8,839 nucleotides of DNA from an uncultured Elusimicrobium sp. (lineage in GTDB: Bacteria > Elusimicrobiota > Elusimicrobia > Elusimicrobiales > Elusimicrobiaceae): assembly GCA_946061795.1 (NCBI GenBank), contig CAMGSK010000059.1, forward strand, positions 1-8,839, written 5' to 3'. Positions 1 through 5,520 of this stretch are shown here, one piece after another (positions within the stretch are counted from its first letter, which is position 1; each line of letters starts with the position of its first letter). Made by a program: the position numbers and the translations under genes. The notes beneath the pieces are model-generated. The model did no database searches and was not told the origin of the DNA. It saw only the letters and a list, made by a program, of their open reading frames with translations.

Positions 1-110
1 TCCGTTCAAACAATAAAATGCGTATTCCCGCACGAAACGGATTTTATAGACGGGCCGAAAGGCGGGATAAACAACAAAAAGAGGCCTTCTTATGTGCCTT
101 AAACGTCAGC
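1..110. other. Non-coding stretch at the window edge
   Basis: I see no credible gene here. Positions 1-6 (TCCGTT) can pair with 36-41 (AACGGA), followed by TTTTAT, with a small inner hairpin TGCG/CGCA (19-22/29-32). This could be the right part of a terminator or of another hairpin element cut by the window edge. A short GCC-GAAA-GGC hairpin lies at 54-63. Neither is strong enough to name. Confidence 0.3.
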
Positions 111-264
111 CATGAAAATGTTTAAAAACATATCCGAAAAGGGAAGAAATATTTTTCATGTTTGAGCAAAGCGAGTTTGAAAAATATCCCTTTTCGGATA
201 CGTTTTTATTTTCCGGCTGGACAGCCTTTTGACTGCTTTTTAGGCGATGACAAAAAGCAGCCGG
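111..264. repeat. Two-hairpin intergenic element, copy 1
   Basis: This is a structured element also present near 3121-3277. Hairpin A has an outer stem 131-144/187-200 (14 bp), a 5-nt bulge at 145-149, an inner stem 150-158/178-186 (9 bp) and a 19-nt loop at 159-177, TGTTTGAGCAAAGCGAGTT. Hairpin B has a 9-bp stem 233-241/252-260 (CTGCTTTTT/AAAAAGCAG) and loop AGGCGATGAC. Between them is GGCT-GGAC-AGCC followed by TTTT. A 6-bp palindrome ATGTTT-AA-AAACAT lies at 118-131. Loop A is identical in copy 2 while the stems differ but still pair. The element lies downstream of the rplI operon terminator. Both strands end hairpin A in T-rich sequence, so the active strand is unclear. It could be a small RNA, a REP- or MITE-like repeat, or a bidirectional terminator. 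Confidence 0.7.
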
Positions 265-349
265 GACAACCAAGTCCCGATATAATGATTTACCGCCACG
301 AGAAAAGCATTCAAGCATCACTTACAGAGATATACAAAACCAAGGCACA

Positions 350-391
350 TCATAAAAAATAAAAACTCCGCACAGCGCAAACTGTGCGGAG
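350..391 (-). terminator. Intrinsic terminator of the rpsF-ssb-rpsR-rplI operon
   Basis: On the minus strand, a perfect 10-bp stem CTCCGCACAG/CTGTGCGGAG (391-382 with 375-366) with a 6-nt loop is followed directly by a T-rich tail (TTTTTATTTTTTA). It lies about 45 nt after the rplI stop codon and is a textbook Rho-independent terminator. A smaller 6-bp hairpin (GAACCT/AGGTTC, 404-418) lies between it and rplI. Confidence 0.93.
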
Positions 392-433
392 CGGATAATC
401 AGAGAACCTGTGAGGTTCCAATGCGGCAAAGCC

Positions 434-931
434 TTATTTGGCTTCCGCCGTTTCTTCTTTCGCGTCGGCGATTTTGGGTTCCACTTCGGTCAAGGCTTCA
501 ATTTTCACTTTGATTTTGGCCGTGACGGTGGGTTTCAAATAAATGCCCACTTCCGTTTCACCCAACGCTTTGACGGGCATGTTCAGCTCAATATTATCTT
601 TGGTGATGTTGTGGCCCAAAGCGGTCAAAGCTTTGAAAATATCGGCTTTGTTGACGGAGCCGAACACCACGCCGTCGCTGTTGACGGTTTTGGTGAACGG
701 AAGCACGACGCCTTGCAGCTTTTCGGCCACGGCACGGGCTTCTTTCAGTTCGGCTTCAATTTTTTTGGCGCGGCGTTCGGCGCCCAACTGCCAATTTTTC
801 ACGGCGCCCGGCGTGGCGATTTCCGCCAAGTTCTGAGGCACCAAAAAGTTTCTGGCGTATCCGGTCTTCACTTCCACGATGTCGCCGGCCATGCCCAGGT
901 TCTTTACGTTTTCTCTCAAGATGACTTTCAT
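434..931 (-). CDS. rplI: 50S ribosomal protein L9
   Basis: Encodes bL9 (165 aa), the elongated two-domain protein that binds domain V of 23S rRNA near the base of the L1 stalk. The N-terminal start MKVILRENVKNLG and the GYARNFLVPQNLA segment (residues 25-37) are characteristic of the RNA-binding domain. A charged, Ala/Glu/Lys-rich helix (about 45-75) links to the C-terminal domain. The protein ends with an extra Glu/Ala/Lys-rich tail, about 15 residues longer than many L9 proteins. The start is supported by AGGGAG at 945-940, 8 nt before the ATG. It is the last gene of the rpsF operon, 19 nt after rpsR, and is followed by an intrinsic terminator. L9 is dispensable in many bacteria and helps fidelity and frame maintenance. 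Confidence 0.96.
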   Translation of the reverse strand: MKVILRENVKNLGMAGDIVEVKTGYARNFLVPQNLAEIATPGAVKNWQLGAERRAKKIEAELKEARAVAEKLQGVVLPFTKTVNSDGVVFGSVNKADIFKALTALGHNITKDNIELNMPVKALGETEVGIYLKPTVTAKIKVKIEALTEVEPKIADAKEETAEAK

Positions 932-950
932 TTCAAATTCTCCCTAACAC

Positions 951-1262
951 TTATTTCTTCGGCAACGAATACGGCAAGATGGCCAGGTTGCGGTCGCGTT
1001 TGACGGCTTTGGTGATCTGGCGCTGGTGTTTGGCGCAGGTGCCGGTGATGCGGCGGGAGAGAATCTTCCCGCTTTCCATGGTGAAAGATTTGACAAACTG
1101 GAAATTTTTGTAATCGATGTTATCGATTTTTTCGGCGCAGACTTTGCACACCTTGCGGCGGCTTTCAAAGCGTTTTTTCATGAACGGTCTGGCCGGTCTT
1201 TCCGGTCTGGCGGCCGCGGGAGCGGCGGCGGGAGCTGCATTGGTTTTAATTTCTTCGGACAT
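951..1262 (-). CDS. rpsR: 30S ribosomal protein S18
   Basis: Encodes bS18 (103 aa), which binds 16S rRNA in the platform as a heterodimer with S6, encoded two genes upstream. The conserved core starts near residue 28 and includes YKNFQFVKSF and the segment ILSRRITGTCAKHQRQITKAVKRDRNLAILPY. C39, C42, C76 and H79 form a CxxC...CxxH set, which identifies the zinc-ribbon (C+) form of S18. The first ~27 residues are an Ala/Pro/Arg-rich extension, low in complexity and probably disordered; typical bS18 proteins run 75-90 aa. The start is supported by GAGGGAAG a few bases upstream. Spacing is 28 nt from ssb and 19 nt to rplI, consistent with a single mRNA. Confidence 0.96.
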   Translation of the reverse strand: MSEEIKTNAAPAAAPAAARPERPARPFMKKRFESRRKVCKVCAEKIDNIDYKNFQFVKSFTMESGKILSRRITGTCAKHQRQITKAVKRDRNLAILPYSLPKK

Positions 1263-1290
1263 TTTAACTTCCCTCTTATTTGTTTAAAGT

Positions 1291-1746
1291 TTAAAAAGGC
1301 ACGTCGTCTTCCATGACGGGTTGATCCACGTCCACGGAAGGCACGTCTTCCTTGGCGGCCGGCTGGCCGGCATAGTCGGACCCGGAGGCGAAACCGCTCT
1401 CCAGAATTTGCAAACGGCGGCACGTAATCTGCAGCGAGCGGCGGGTTTGGCCCGTCGTCTTGTCGGTATATTCGCTGCTGGTCAGGCGGCCGTCCACATA
1501 TACGGGAGTTCCTTTTTTCAAGCGGTCTTTGGCGCGTTCCGCGGCCTGGCCCCAGACCACCACGGGCACGAACACGGTGTCGTCTTTCCACTCGTTGGAG
1601 GCTTGGTCCAGATAGCGGCGGTTGACGGCCACGTCAAAGCGGCACACCGCCTGCCCTTTCTGGGTAAAAGCCACGTTCGGGTCACGCGTCAAGCGGCCCG
1701 CCACGAGGACTTGGTTCTGTTCCGGTAGTCTGATTTGGCCTGCCAT
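1291..1746 (-). CDS. ssb: Single-stranded DNA-binding protein
   Basis: Encodes SSB (151 aa), which coats single-stranded DNA in replication, repair and recombination and recruits partners through its C-terminal tip. The OB fold spans about residues 8-112, with recognisable N-terminal QVLVAGRLTRDPNV, FDVAVNRRY and VPVVVWGQAAE segments, and the strand VYVDGRLTSSEY. A short acidic linker leads to the conserved tip MEDDVPF, matching the DDxPF partner-binding peptide. The linker is short compared with Escherichia coli SSB. It sits 10 nt after rpsF and before rpsR, the classic S6-SSB-S18 arrangement. Upstream is a weak AAGGCGG ribosome-binding site, so translation may partly depend on coupling to rpsF. 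Confidence 0.96.
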   Translation of the reverse strand: MAGQIRLPEQNQVLVAGRLTRDPNVAFTQKGQAVCRFDVAVNRRYLDQASNEWKDDTVFVPVVVWGQAAERAKDRLKKGTPVYVDGRLTSSEYTDKTTGQTRRSLQITCRRLQILESGFASGSDYAGQPAAKEDVPSVDVDQPVMEDDVPF

Positions 1747-1756
1747 AAACGCCGCC

Positions 1757-2074
1757 TTATTTGGCCACCGGAGCCGGTTTGGCCTTAATTTCGTTGGCCA
1801 GCATGACCATGGAGCGCAACACTTTTTCGTTGAGCTTCATCGTGTCATCCCAGGTTTTCACGAAATTCGGCTGGGCTTTGAATTTCAAATAGAGGTAGAA
1901 GCCGTCGCGGACGTGGTTGACGTCGTGGGTGAATTTTCTTCTGCCCAATTTTTCTTCGCTGGTGACTTCGCCACCGTTTTTCGCGACCAATTCTTTGGCT
2001 TTGGTCACGAATTCCGCCACTTCCGAATCGGACAGCTGCGGTTTGACAATCGTTACAGTTTCGTAGGTTCTCAT
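1757..2074 (-). CDS. rpsF: 30S ribosomal protein S6
   Basis: Encodes bS6 (105 aa), the platform protein that pairs with S18 on helix 22 of 16S rRNA. It begins MRTYETVTIVKPQLSDSEV and contains KLGRRKFTHDVNHVRDGFYLYLKF (two halves, about residues 43-66), typical of the ferredoxin-like S6 fold, then LNEKVLRSMVML near the C-terminus. The usual length is 95-135 aa. It is the first gene of the operon. There is no Shine-Dalgarno sequence: upstream is a perfect TATAAT at 2086-2081, six nucleotides before the ATG, so the transcript may begin at the start codon. A terminator-like hairpin at 2113-2150 insulates it from upstream. Confidence 0.96.
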   Translation of the reverse strand: MRTYETVTIVKPQLSDSEVAEFVTKAKELVAKNGGEVTSEEKLGRRKFTHDVNHVRDGFYLYLKFKAQPNFVKTWDDTMKLNEKVLRSMVMLANEIKAKPAPVAK

Positions 2075-2080
2075 AGGTTT

Positions 2081-2110
2081 ATTATACTATTTTGTTTCTC
2101 TGATTTTCCA
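2081..2110 (-). promoter_or_regulatory. rpsF operon promoter, probably leaderless
   Basis: A perfect TATAAT -10 hexamer occupies 2086-2081, leaving AAACCT before the rpsF ATG at 2074. With the usual 6-nt gap, transcription would start at the A of the ATG. The -35 is weak (CTGGAA at 2110-2105, spacer 18). No purine-rich ribosome-binding site is present, which fits leaderless initiation. Confidence 0.65.
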
Positions 2111-2112
2111 GA

Positions 2113-2150
2113 CAAAAAACCTCACAAGGCGTCACTTACCGCCTCGCGTG
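2113..2150 (-). terminator. Intrinsic terminator upstream of rpsF
   Basis: On the minus strand, a 9-bp stem CGCGAGGCG/CGCCTTGTG (2147-2139 with 2130-2122, two G-U pairs) closes an 8-nt loop. It extends across one A-A mismatch to two further C-G pairs and is followed by six T (2118-2113). It ends either the pilin transcript, the candidate small RNA starting near 2208, or both. If transcription continues into rpsF it would act as an attenuator. Confidence 0.75.
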
Positions 2151-2208
2151 GGTTTATTGAATCTCTTTTGGGCGCTGACTCACCTGCGGCCCGGGCGATT
2201 CTTTCCTT
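2113..2208 (-). ncRNA. Candidate small RNA or rpsF leader RNA
   Basis: A strong promoter-like sequence (2243-2215) and the terminator at 2150-2113 bracket about 95 nt with no open reading frame worth naming. Within it, GAATC can pair with GATTC to enclose a second stem, GGGC-c-GC with GC-GCCC, with loop AGGTGAGTCA. The 5' AAGG could also pair with CCTT of the terminator's 3' arm, giving an alternative fold. I do not recognise 4.5S RNA, tRNA or a named riboswitch. Its place just before rpsF would suit an autoregulatory leader for S6:S18, but I cannot identify the known S6:S18 binding motif, and rpsF seems to have its own promoter downstream. Confidence 0.4.
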
Positions 2209-2214
2209 GAGGAT

Positions 2215-2243
2215 ATTATAACAAAATTTTTTACGCAGGACAA
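2215..2243 (-). promoter_or_regulatory. Strong extended -10 promoter for the candidate small RNA
   Basis: On the minus strand, TTGTCC at 2243-2238 (4 of 6 to TTGACA), a 17-bp spacer and TATAAT at 2220-2215, preceded by TGT, give an extended -10. This is the best sigma-70-type promoter in the window. Transcription would start near 2208. It lies 28 nt past the pilin stop codon, so it does not serve the pilin gene. Confidence 0.7.
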
Positions 2244-2270
2244 ATCCTCATGATTGGGAGGGAGAAAACG

Positions 2271-2804
2271 TCAGGGCAATTCGTAGTGGTTCCAATTGGG
2301 CGTGGAAAAGGACAGCGTCCCTCCCAGTTGTTTGGAACAAAAAGAAGCTGTGTGTGCACCCGGATATTCGGAACAATGTATTTTATCCCGGATAAATCCA
2401 ATGGCATAACATTTGTATTTTCCGTCGTTGCGGGCCACTACCACGTCACCGGTATATTGTCCGTTCGTTCCCAATGCAATGGCAAAATCTTTGGTATAGC
2501 GAATATCGGGAGCGTTCAAACCGCAGCGGTTCACACCGGAAGAAGACAAGTCTCCCCCAACGGCCAAATCATCAAAATACCGGGTATATTCGCCGTTGGC
2601 CATTTTATATTCTTCTTGAGCGGAATGTAAAGCCCGCGCCAAAACGAACGCCTGCGCGGCGCGGCTCTTTTCTACGGCTTTTTCATACTGAGGCAATGCA
2701 ATGGCAGACAAAATACCGATGATTAAAACCACCACTAACAGCTCTATTAGGGTAAATCCGGTGTTTTTCTCGCCGGGGGAGGGTTTTTGATAAATTTTGT
2801 TCAT
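2271..2804 (-). CDS. Type IV pilin-like protein (prepilin)
   Basis: Encodes a 177-aa class III-signal prepilin. The leader MNKIYQKPSPGEKNTG (16 aa) ends in Gly, and cleavage by prepilin peptidase would leave F17 as the methylated N-terminus, with the invariant E21 at mature position 5. GFTLIELLVVVLIIGILSAI is the hydrophobic assembly helix (residues 16-35). The C-terminal globular part has the segment YKMANGEYTRYFDDLAV and four cysteines (C94, C132, C144, C156), probably disulfide-bonded. The ATG at 2804 is preferred to the TTG two codons upstream because the MNKIYQK leader is shared with the second pilin. No pilus assembly ATPase or prepilin peptidase is nearby. It could be a major or minor pilin, or a secretion or competence pseudopilin. 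Confidence 0.85.
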   Translation of the reverse strand: MNKIYQKPSPGEKNTGFTLIELLVVVLIIGILSAIALPQYEKAVEKSRAAQAFVLARALHSAQEEYKMANGEYTRYFDDLAVGGDLSSSGVNRCGLNAPDIRYTKDFAIALGTNGQYTGDVVVARNDGKYKCYAIGFIRDKIHCSEYPGAHTASFCSKQLGGTLSFSTPNWNHYELP

Positions 2805-2823
2805 AAGCAAAATTTATCAAAAA
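2784..2823. repeat. 16-bp inverted repeat around the pilin start codon
   Basis: TTTTTGATAAATTTTG (2784-2799) and CAAAATTTATCAAAAA (2808-2823) are perfect reverse complements separated by 8 nt. The spacer contains the pilin ATG (2804-2802). One arm holds the presumed -10 region and the other encodes residues 2-6 (N-K-I-Y-Q) and the start of K7. On RNA the start codon would sit in a hairpin loop if a longer transcript exists; on DNA it could be an operator. The second pilin gene shares the coding arm exactly and at least five bases of the other arm before the window ends. Confidence 0.75.
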
Positions 2824-2838
2824 AAAAAAACAATGCAA
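2811..2838 (-). promoter_or_regulatory. Putative leaderless promoter of the pilin gene
   Basis: On the minus strand, TTGCAT (2838-2833), a 16-bp spacer made largely of a 12-T run (2830-2819), and TAAATT (2816-2811) preceded by TGA form an extended -10-like promoter. The hexamer lies 6 nt from the ATG, the same spacing as at rpsF. No Shine-Dalgarno is present. The hexamer matches consensus at only 4 of 6 positions, so the call is moderate. Confidence 0.45.
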
Positions 2839-2874
2839 GCCCTCTTAAAAACATCGGAAAAAGATGGGGAAAGA

Positions 2875-3102
2875 TTACGCTCTCAAAAGGAAAATCTTGG
2901 CGGGGCTGGTGGCGCCTTTGATAAGAGAAAGCCGGTTTTCCGCCACGCCCAAATACGCGGCCAAAGCGGCGCGAACGGCGGCGTTGGCGCGGCCCTGTTC
3001 GGCCGGCGCCTTTACCCAAATTTCAAACGTATCGGCGGACTTTTCCAGGATTTTTTCCCGTTTTTCGTCCGCGTGCACTTTGACTTTAAGGTATTTTTCC
3101 AT
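2875..3102 (-). CDS. DUF167 (YggU-type) family protein
   Basis: A 75-aa protein matching the DUF167/YggU family in length and layout: an N-terminal strand with LKVKVHADEKREKI, then FEIWVKAPAEQGRANAAVRAALAAYLGV (split around residues 26-53), then a basic, Gly-containing end (SLIKGATSPAKIFLL). The AP..GRAN...L pattern is the family signature. Molecular function is not established for the family. The start at 3102 has no clear Shine-Dalgarno (only GGCGGA near -15 to -10). It lies 190 nt after gpmI with element copy 2 between them, so it may be either read through from gpmI or separately transcribed. A weak 4-bp hairpin with T5 near 2842-2862 may end it. Confidence 0.85.
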   Translation of the reverse strand: MEKYLKVKVHADEKREKILEKSADTFEIWVKAPAEQGRANAAVRAALAAYLGVAENRLSLIKGATSPAKIFLLRA

Positions 3103-3120
3103 ATATTTTTATCCGCCAAC

Positions 3121-3277
3121 AGTGGAAATGTTTATGAAAAATCCGTTTGACGGATATGTCTGTTTTGTATGTTTGAGCAAAGCGAGTTTACAAAACAGCC
3201 GCCAAACGGATTTTTTATATTTCCCAATCGGCTAGCCTTTTTGCTTCCTTTTCGGGCAATGCCAAAAAGGAAGCGGG
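3121..3277. repeat. Two-hairpin intergenic element, copy 2
   Basis: Same layout and orientation as copy 1. Hairpin A has an outer stem 3137-3149/3203-3215 (13 bp, AAAAATCCGTTTG), an asymmetric internal loop (3150-3159 against 3199-3202), an inner stem 3160-3169/3189-3198 (10 bp, CTGTTTTGTA) and a 19-nt loop (3170-3188) identical to copy 1. GGCTAGCC (3230-3237) and a T-run precede hairpin B, stem 3243-3252/3265-3274 (10 bp) with a GGCAATGCC loop core. Part of outer arm 1 can instead self-pair (ATCCGT-TTG-ACGGAT, 3141-3155), so two exclusive folds exist. It lies just past the gpmI stop codon. On the minus strand hairpin A ends in T5, so it may end gpmI transcription. Confidence 0.7.
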
Positions 3278-3292
3278 TTAAAGGGCGGAGTC

Positions 3293-4840
3293 TTACTTTT
3301 CTATCAAGCTTTTGGCCGTCATGTCCGCCGGCTTTTGCAGGCCCATCACGTCCAGCACCGTCACGGCCACGTCGCCCAGATTGCCGGAGGGAGCCATGGC
3401 GGCTTTCGGCGCGTCCGGATTGACATAGACGAAATCCACCAAGTTGGTGGTGTGGGCGGTTTTGGGCATATTGATTTTTTCATCCCACATTTCTTCGGCG
3501 TTGCCGTGGTCGGCGGTAATCATCACCGCATAGCCTTTGGCCAAAGCCGCCTGCGTCACTTGTCCGACGCATTCGTCCACCACTTCCACAGCCTTGACCA
3601 CGGAAGCGAAATTGCCGGTGTGGCCCACCATATCGCCGTTGGCAAAGTTAATGACGACAAAGTCGTATTTGTCCGTATTGATCTGTTTGACGGCTTCTTC
3701 GGCCACGCGGTAAGCTTCCATTTCCGGATGTTCGGCAAAGGTGGCGGGATCAAAGCGGCCCTTAATTTCAATACGGTCTTCTCCGGCATACGGCTGAATT
3801 TGCTTGCCGTTGAAGAAAGACGTGACGTGTTTGAACTTTTGCGTCTCAGCCAAGCGCAGCTGTTTCAGGCCCGCATCGGAAATTACCTGGCCAAGCAAAT
3901 GGTCCATACCGCCGCCGTCCGTCATAGACGGCAAGGCGTTATACGGGAAAGAATCGTAGTATTTGGTCAAACCGCAATACACGCACGGCACGCGCTGAAT
4001 TTTGCCCGGATAAGCGGGGTCAATAAATGCCTTAGTCAGCTGAATGGCGCGGTCCTGGCGGAAGTTGAAGAAAATCACGCTGTCGTTTTCGGCCATGCCT
4101 TTGTAATCGCCCAACACCGTGGGAGGAATATATTCGTCCACCATAGGGCCGCCGTCCGGCGTTTTCAAGGTTTCATAATCCGTCAAAACGGCTTCTTCGG
4201 CCGTGTTGGCGTGCGCGCCTTGGGCGTGTACGATTAAGTCATACGCCTGGTCGGTCAACGCCCAGTTTTCGCTGCGGTCCATGGCATAGTAGCGGCCCTG
4301 AATCGTGGCGATTTGTCCTTTGCCGCATTGTTTGATTTGTTCTTCCAGCTGGCGGATAAAACCGACGGAAGATTTCGGCGGCGTATCGCGGCCGTCGGCA
4401 AAGAAATGCACGTAAATCTGTTTCACGCCCTTTTCGGCGGCGTATTTCAAAATGGCGAAAAGATGATCTTGGTGGGCGTGTACGCCTTCATCCTGCACCA
4501 GCCCCATCAAATGCAAGGCTTTGCCGTTTTTCAGGCAGTTGTCTATCGCCGCGGTGAACGGAGCGGATTTAAAAAGGGAGCCGTCTTCAATGGTGTCTTT
4601 GAGACGTTTGAGTTCCTGCACCACAATGCGCCCCGCGCCCATGTTCAAATGTCCCACTTCGGAAGAGCCCATATAACCCGCGGGCAAACCCACCTGCTCT
4701 CCGGACGCTTCAATCTGCGTATGGGGCCATTCGGCCAAGTATTTGTCCATGTTCGGCGTTTTTGCGTTGCTGACGGCGTTGTATTTGCCGGGTTTGGCGT
4801 CACCCCAGCCGTCACGAATAACCAAAACCACTTTTTTCAT
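3293..4840 (-). CDS. gpmI: 2,3-bisphosphoglycerate-independent phosphoglycerate mutase
   Basis: Encodes a 515-aa cofactor-independent enzyme that interconverts 3- and 2-phosphoglycerate in glycolysis and gluconeogenesis, in the cytosol, using two metal ions (usually Mn). Motifs in order: RDGWGD (9-14), GSSEVGHLNMGAGR with the phospho-acceptor S60, HAHQDH (121-126), DGRDTPP (149-155), FNFRQDRA (258-265), then the phosphatase-fold metal ligands GDMVGH (D403, H407), ADHGN (D444, H445) and AHTT (H463). Length is normal for the family (about 510). The ATG at 4840 is chosen because AAGGAG (4852-4847) sits 6 nt upstream and homologues begin just before DGWG; the in-frame upstream extension is non-coding. 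It has its own promoter, and element copy 2 follows its stop. Confidence 0.96.
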   Translation of the reverse strand: MKKVVLVIRDGWGDAKPGKYNAVSNAKTPNMDKYLAEWPHTQIEASGEQVGLPAGYMGSSEVGHLNMGAGRIVVQELKRLKDTIEDGSLFKSAPFTAAIDNCLKNGKALHLMGLVQDEGVHAHQDHLFAILKYAAEKGVKQIYVHFFADGRDTPPKSSVGFIRQLEEQIKQCGKGQIATIQGRYYAMDRSENWALTDQAYDLIVHAQGAHANTAEEAVLTDYETLKTPDGGPMVDEYIPPTVLGDYKGMAENDSVIFFNFRQDRAIQLTKAFIDPAYPGKIQRVPCVYCGLTKYYDSFPYNALPSMTDGGGMDHLLGQVISDAGLKQLRLAETQKFKHVTSFFNGKQIQPYAGEDRIEIKGRFDPATFAEHPEMEAYRVAEEAVKQINTDKYDFVVINFANGDMVGHTGNFASVVKAVEVVDECVGQVTQAALAKGYAVMITADHGNAEEMWDEKINMPKTAHTTNLVDFVYVNPDAPKAAMAPSGNLGDVAVTVLDVMGLQKPADMTAKSLIEK

Positions 4841-4885
4841 AAAACTCTCCTTAATCCGGCCCCGCAAGAGGCCTTTGTCTTTTAT

Positions 4886-4915
4886 ATTATATGAAACTGT
4901 TCCCCCGCGCGTCAC
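4886..4915 (-). promoter_or_regulatory. gpmI promoter inside the 3' end of the exonuclease gene
   Basis: On the minus strand, GTGACG (4915-4910, TGAC core) and TATAAT (4891-4886) are separated by 18 bp. The predicted start near 4879 gives a 39-nt leader with a Shine-Dalgarno, unlike the leaderless-looking genes of this window. The -35 overlaps the last codons of the exonuclease gene, so gpmI can be expressed separately from the kinase operon. Confidence 0.6.
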
Positions 4916-5520
4916 GCCAGAGGCGTCAGCCCCAGCACCACGCTTTCGTGGCGTTTGAACTGGCACTTTTGCAAATCTTCCAGACAGTTTACACCGCCGC
5001 GCGCAAAATCGTTTAAAAAGCAATACAGCACTTTTTCCGTCATGCGCACATCGGCCATGGCGCGGTGCGCACCCGCCGCATCAATGCCCAGCGCGGCGGC
5101 GATGACGCCCAAATTGTTGCGCTGGAAACGGCCGTTCTTGCGCGCCAATTTCAGCGTATCCACCACCGGGTATTCCGGCAGGCGCAGGCCGCAGGCCTCC
5201 GTTTCCGCGCGCAGGAAGCCCAAGTCAAATTCGGCATTATGCGCCACCAACACGCAGCCGTCCAGCAAAGCCAAAAGACGCGGCAGCACGTCCGCAAACG
5301 CGGGCGCGGTGCGGACCATTTCATTGGTAATGCCGTGTATGGCCACTACGTCGGGATGCATGGGTATGCCGGGATTGAGCAGGGTGGAAAATTCCTCCAG
5401 CTTTTGGCCGTTTTGGCTGACCGAAACGGCGACTTCGCATATTTTGCCGCCCGCGGCGGGAGAAAGCCCCGTCGTTTCCGTATCCAGGCAGGCGAATTTC
5501 ACTTCATGTAGATCAATCAT
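4912..5520 (-). CDS. DnaQ-like DEDDh 3'-5' exonuclease
   Basis: A 202-aa protein of the DnaQ/RNase T exonuclease superfamily. All three Exo motifs are present: DTETTG (D13, E15), HNAEFD (D99) and HRAMADV (H152, D157), giving a complete DEDDh catalytic set that binds two metal ions. The IHGIT segment (61-65) is typical of DNA polymerase III epsilon and PolC-type exonuclease domains. It could be the proofreading epsilon subunit (dnaQ) or a stand-alone repair or RNA exonuclease; the sequence does not decide. The ATG overlaps the stop of the membrane-protein gene (ATGA at 5520-5517), implying coupled translation. An upstream in-frame ATG at 5538 would add six residues; the overlap start seems better. 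Confidence 0.88.
   Translation of the reverse strand: MIDLHEVKFACLDTETTGLSPAAGGKICEVAVSVSQNGQKLEEFSTLLNPGIPMHPDVVAIHGITNEMVRTAPAFADVLPRLLALLDGCVLVAHNAEFDLGFLRAETEACGLRLPEYPVVDTLKLARKNGRFQRNNLGVIAAALGIDAAGAHRAMADVRMTEKVLYCFLNDFARGGVNCLEDLQKCQFKRHESVVLGLTPLA

Noticed and set aside
281..286. Perfect TATAAT on the plus strand
   Set aside because: No -35 or extended -10 accompanies it and no plus-strand gene follows, so I do not call a promoter.
106..321. Minus-strand 71-aa reading frame across element copy 1
   Set aside because: It crosses both hairpins of the repeat element and is explained by structure conservation, not by coding signals.
410..1003. Long plus-strand reading frames opposite rplI, rpsR, ssb, rpsF and gpmI
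   Set aside because: They lie antisense to clear, motif-bearing genes, have repetitive Phe/Gly/His-rich translations typical of shadow frames, and lack ribosome-binding sites.
2113..2208. 4.5S RNA, tRNA or known riboswitch in the interval before rpsF
   Set aside because: I looked for the conserved 4.5S GGAAG-type loop and tRNA T-loop sequences and did not find them, and no named riboswitch core is recognisable.
3243..3274. Hairpin B of copy 2 as the gpmI terminator
   Set aside because: On the minus strand the stem is followed by A's, not T's. If gpmI ends within the element, hairpin A (T5 after its far arm) is the better candidate.
4841..5023. In-frame upstream extension of gpmI
   Set aside because: It adds 61 residues with no family match, overlaps the exonuclease gene and contains the gpmI promoter and Shine-Dalgarno.
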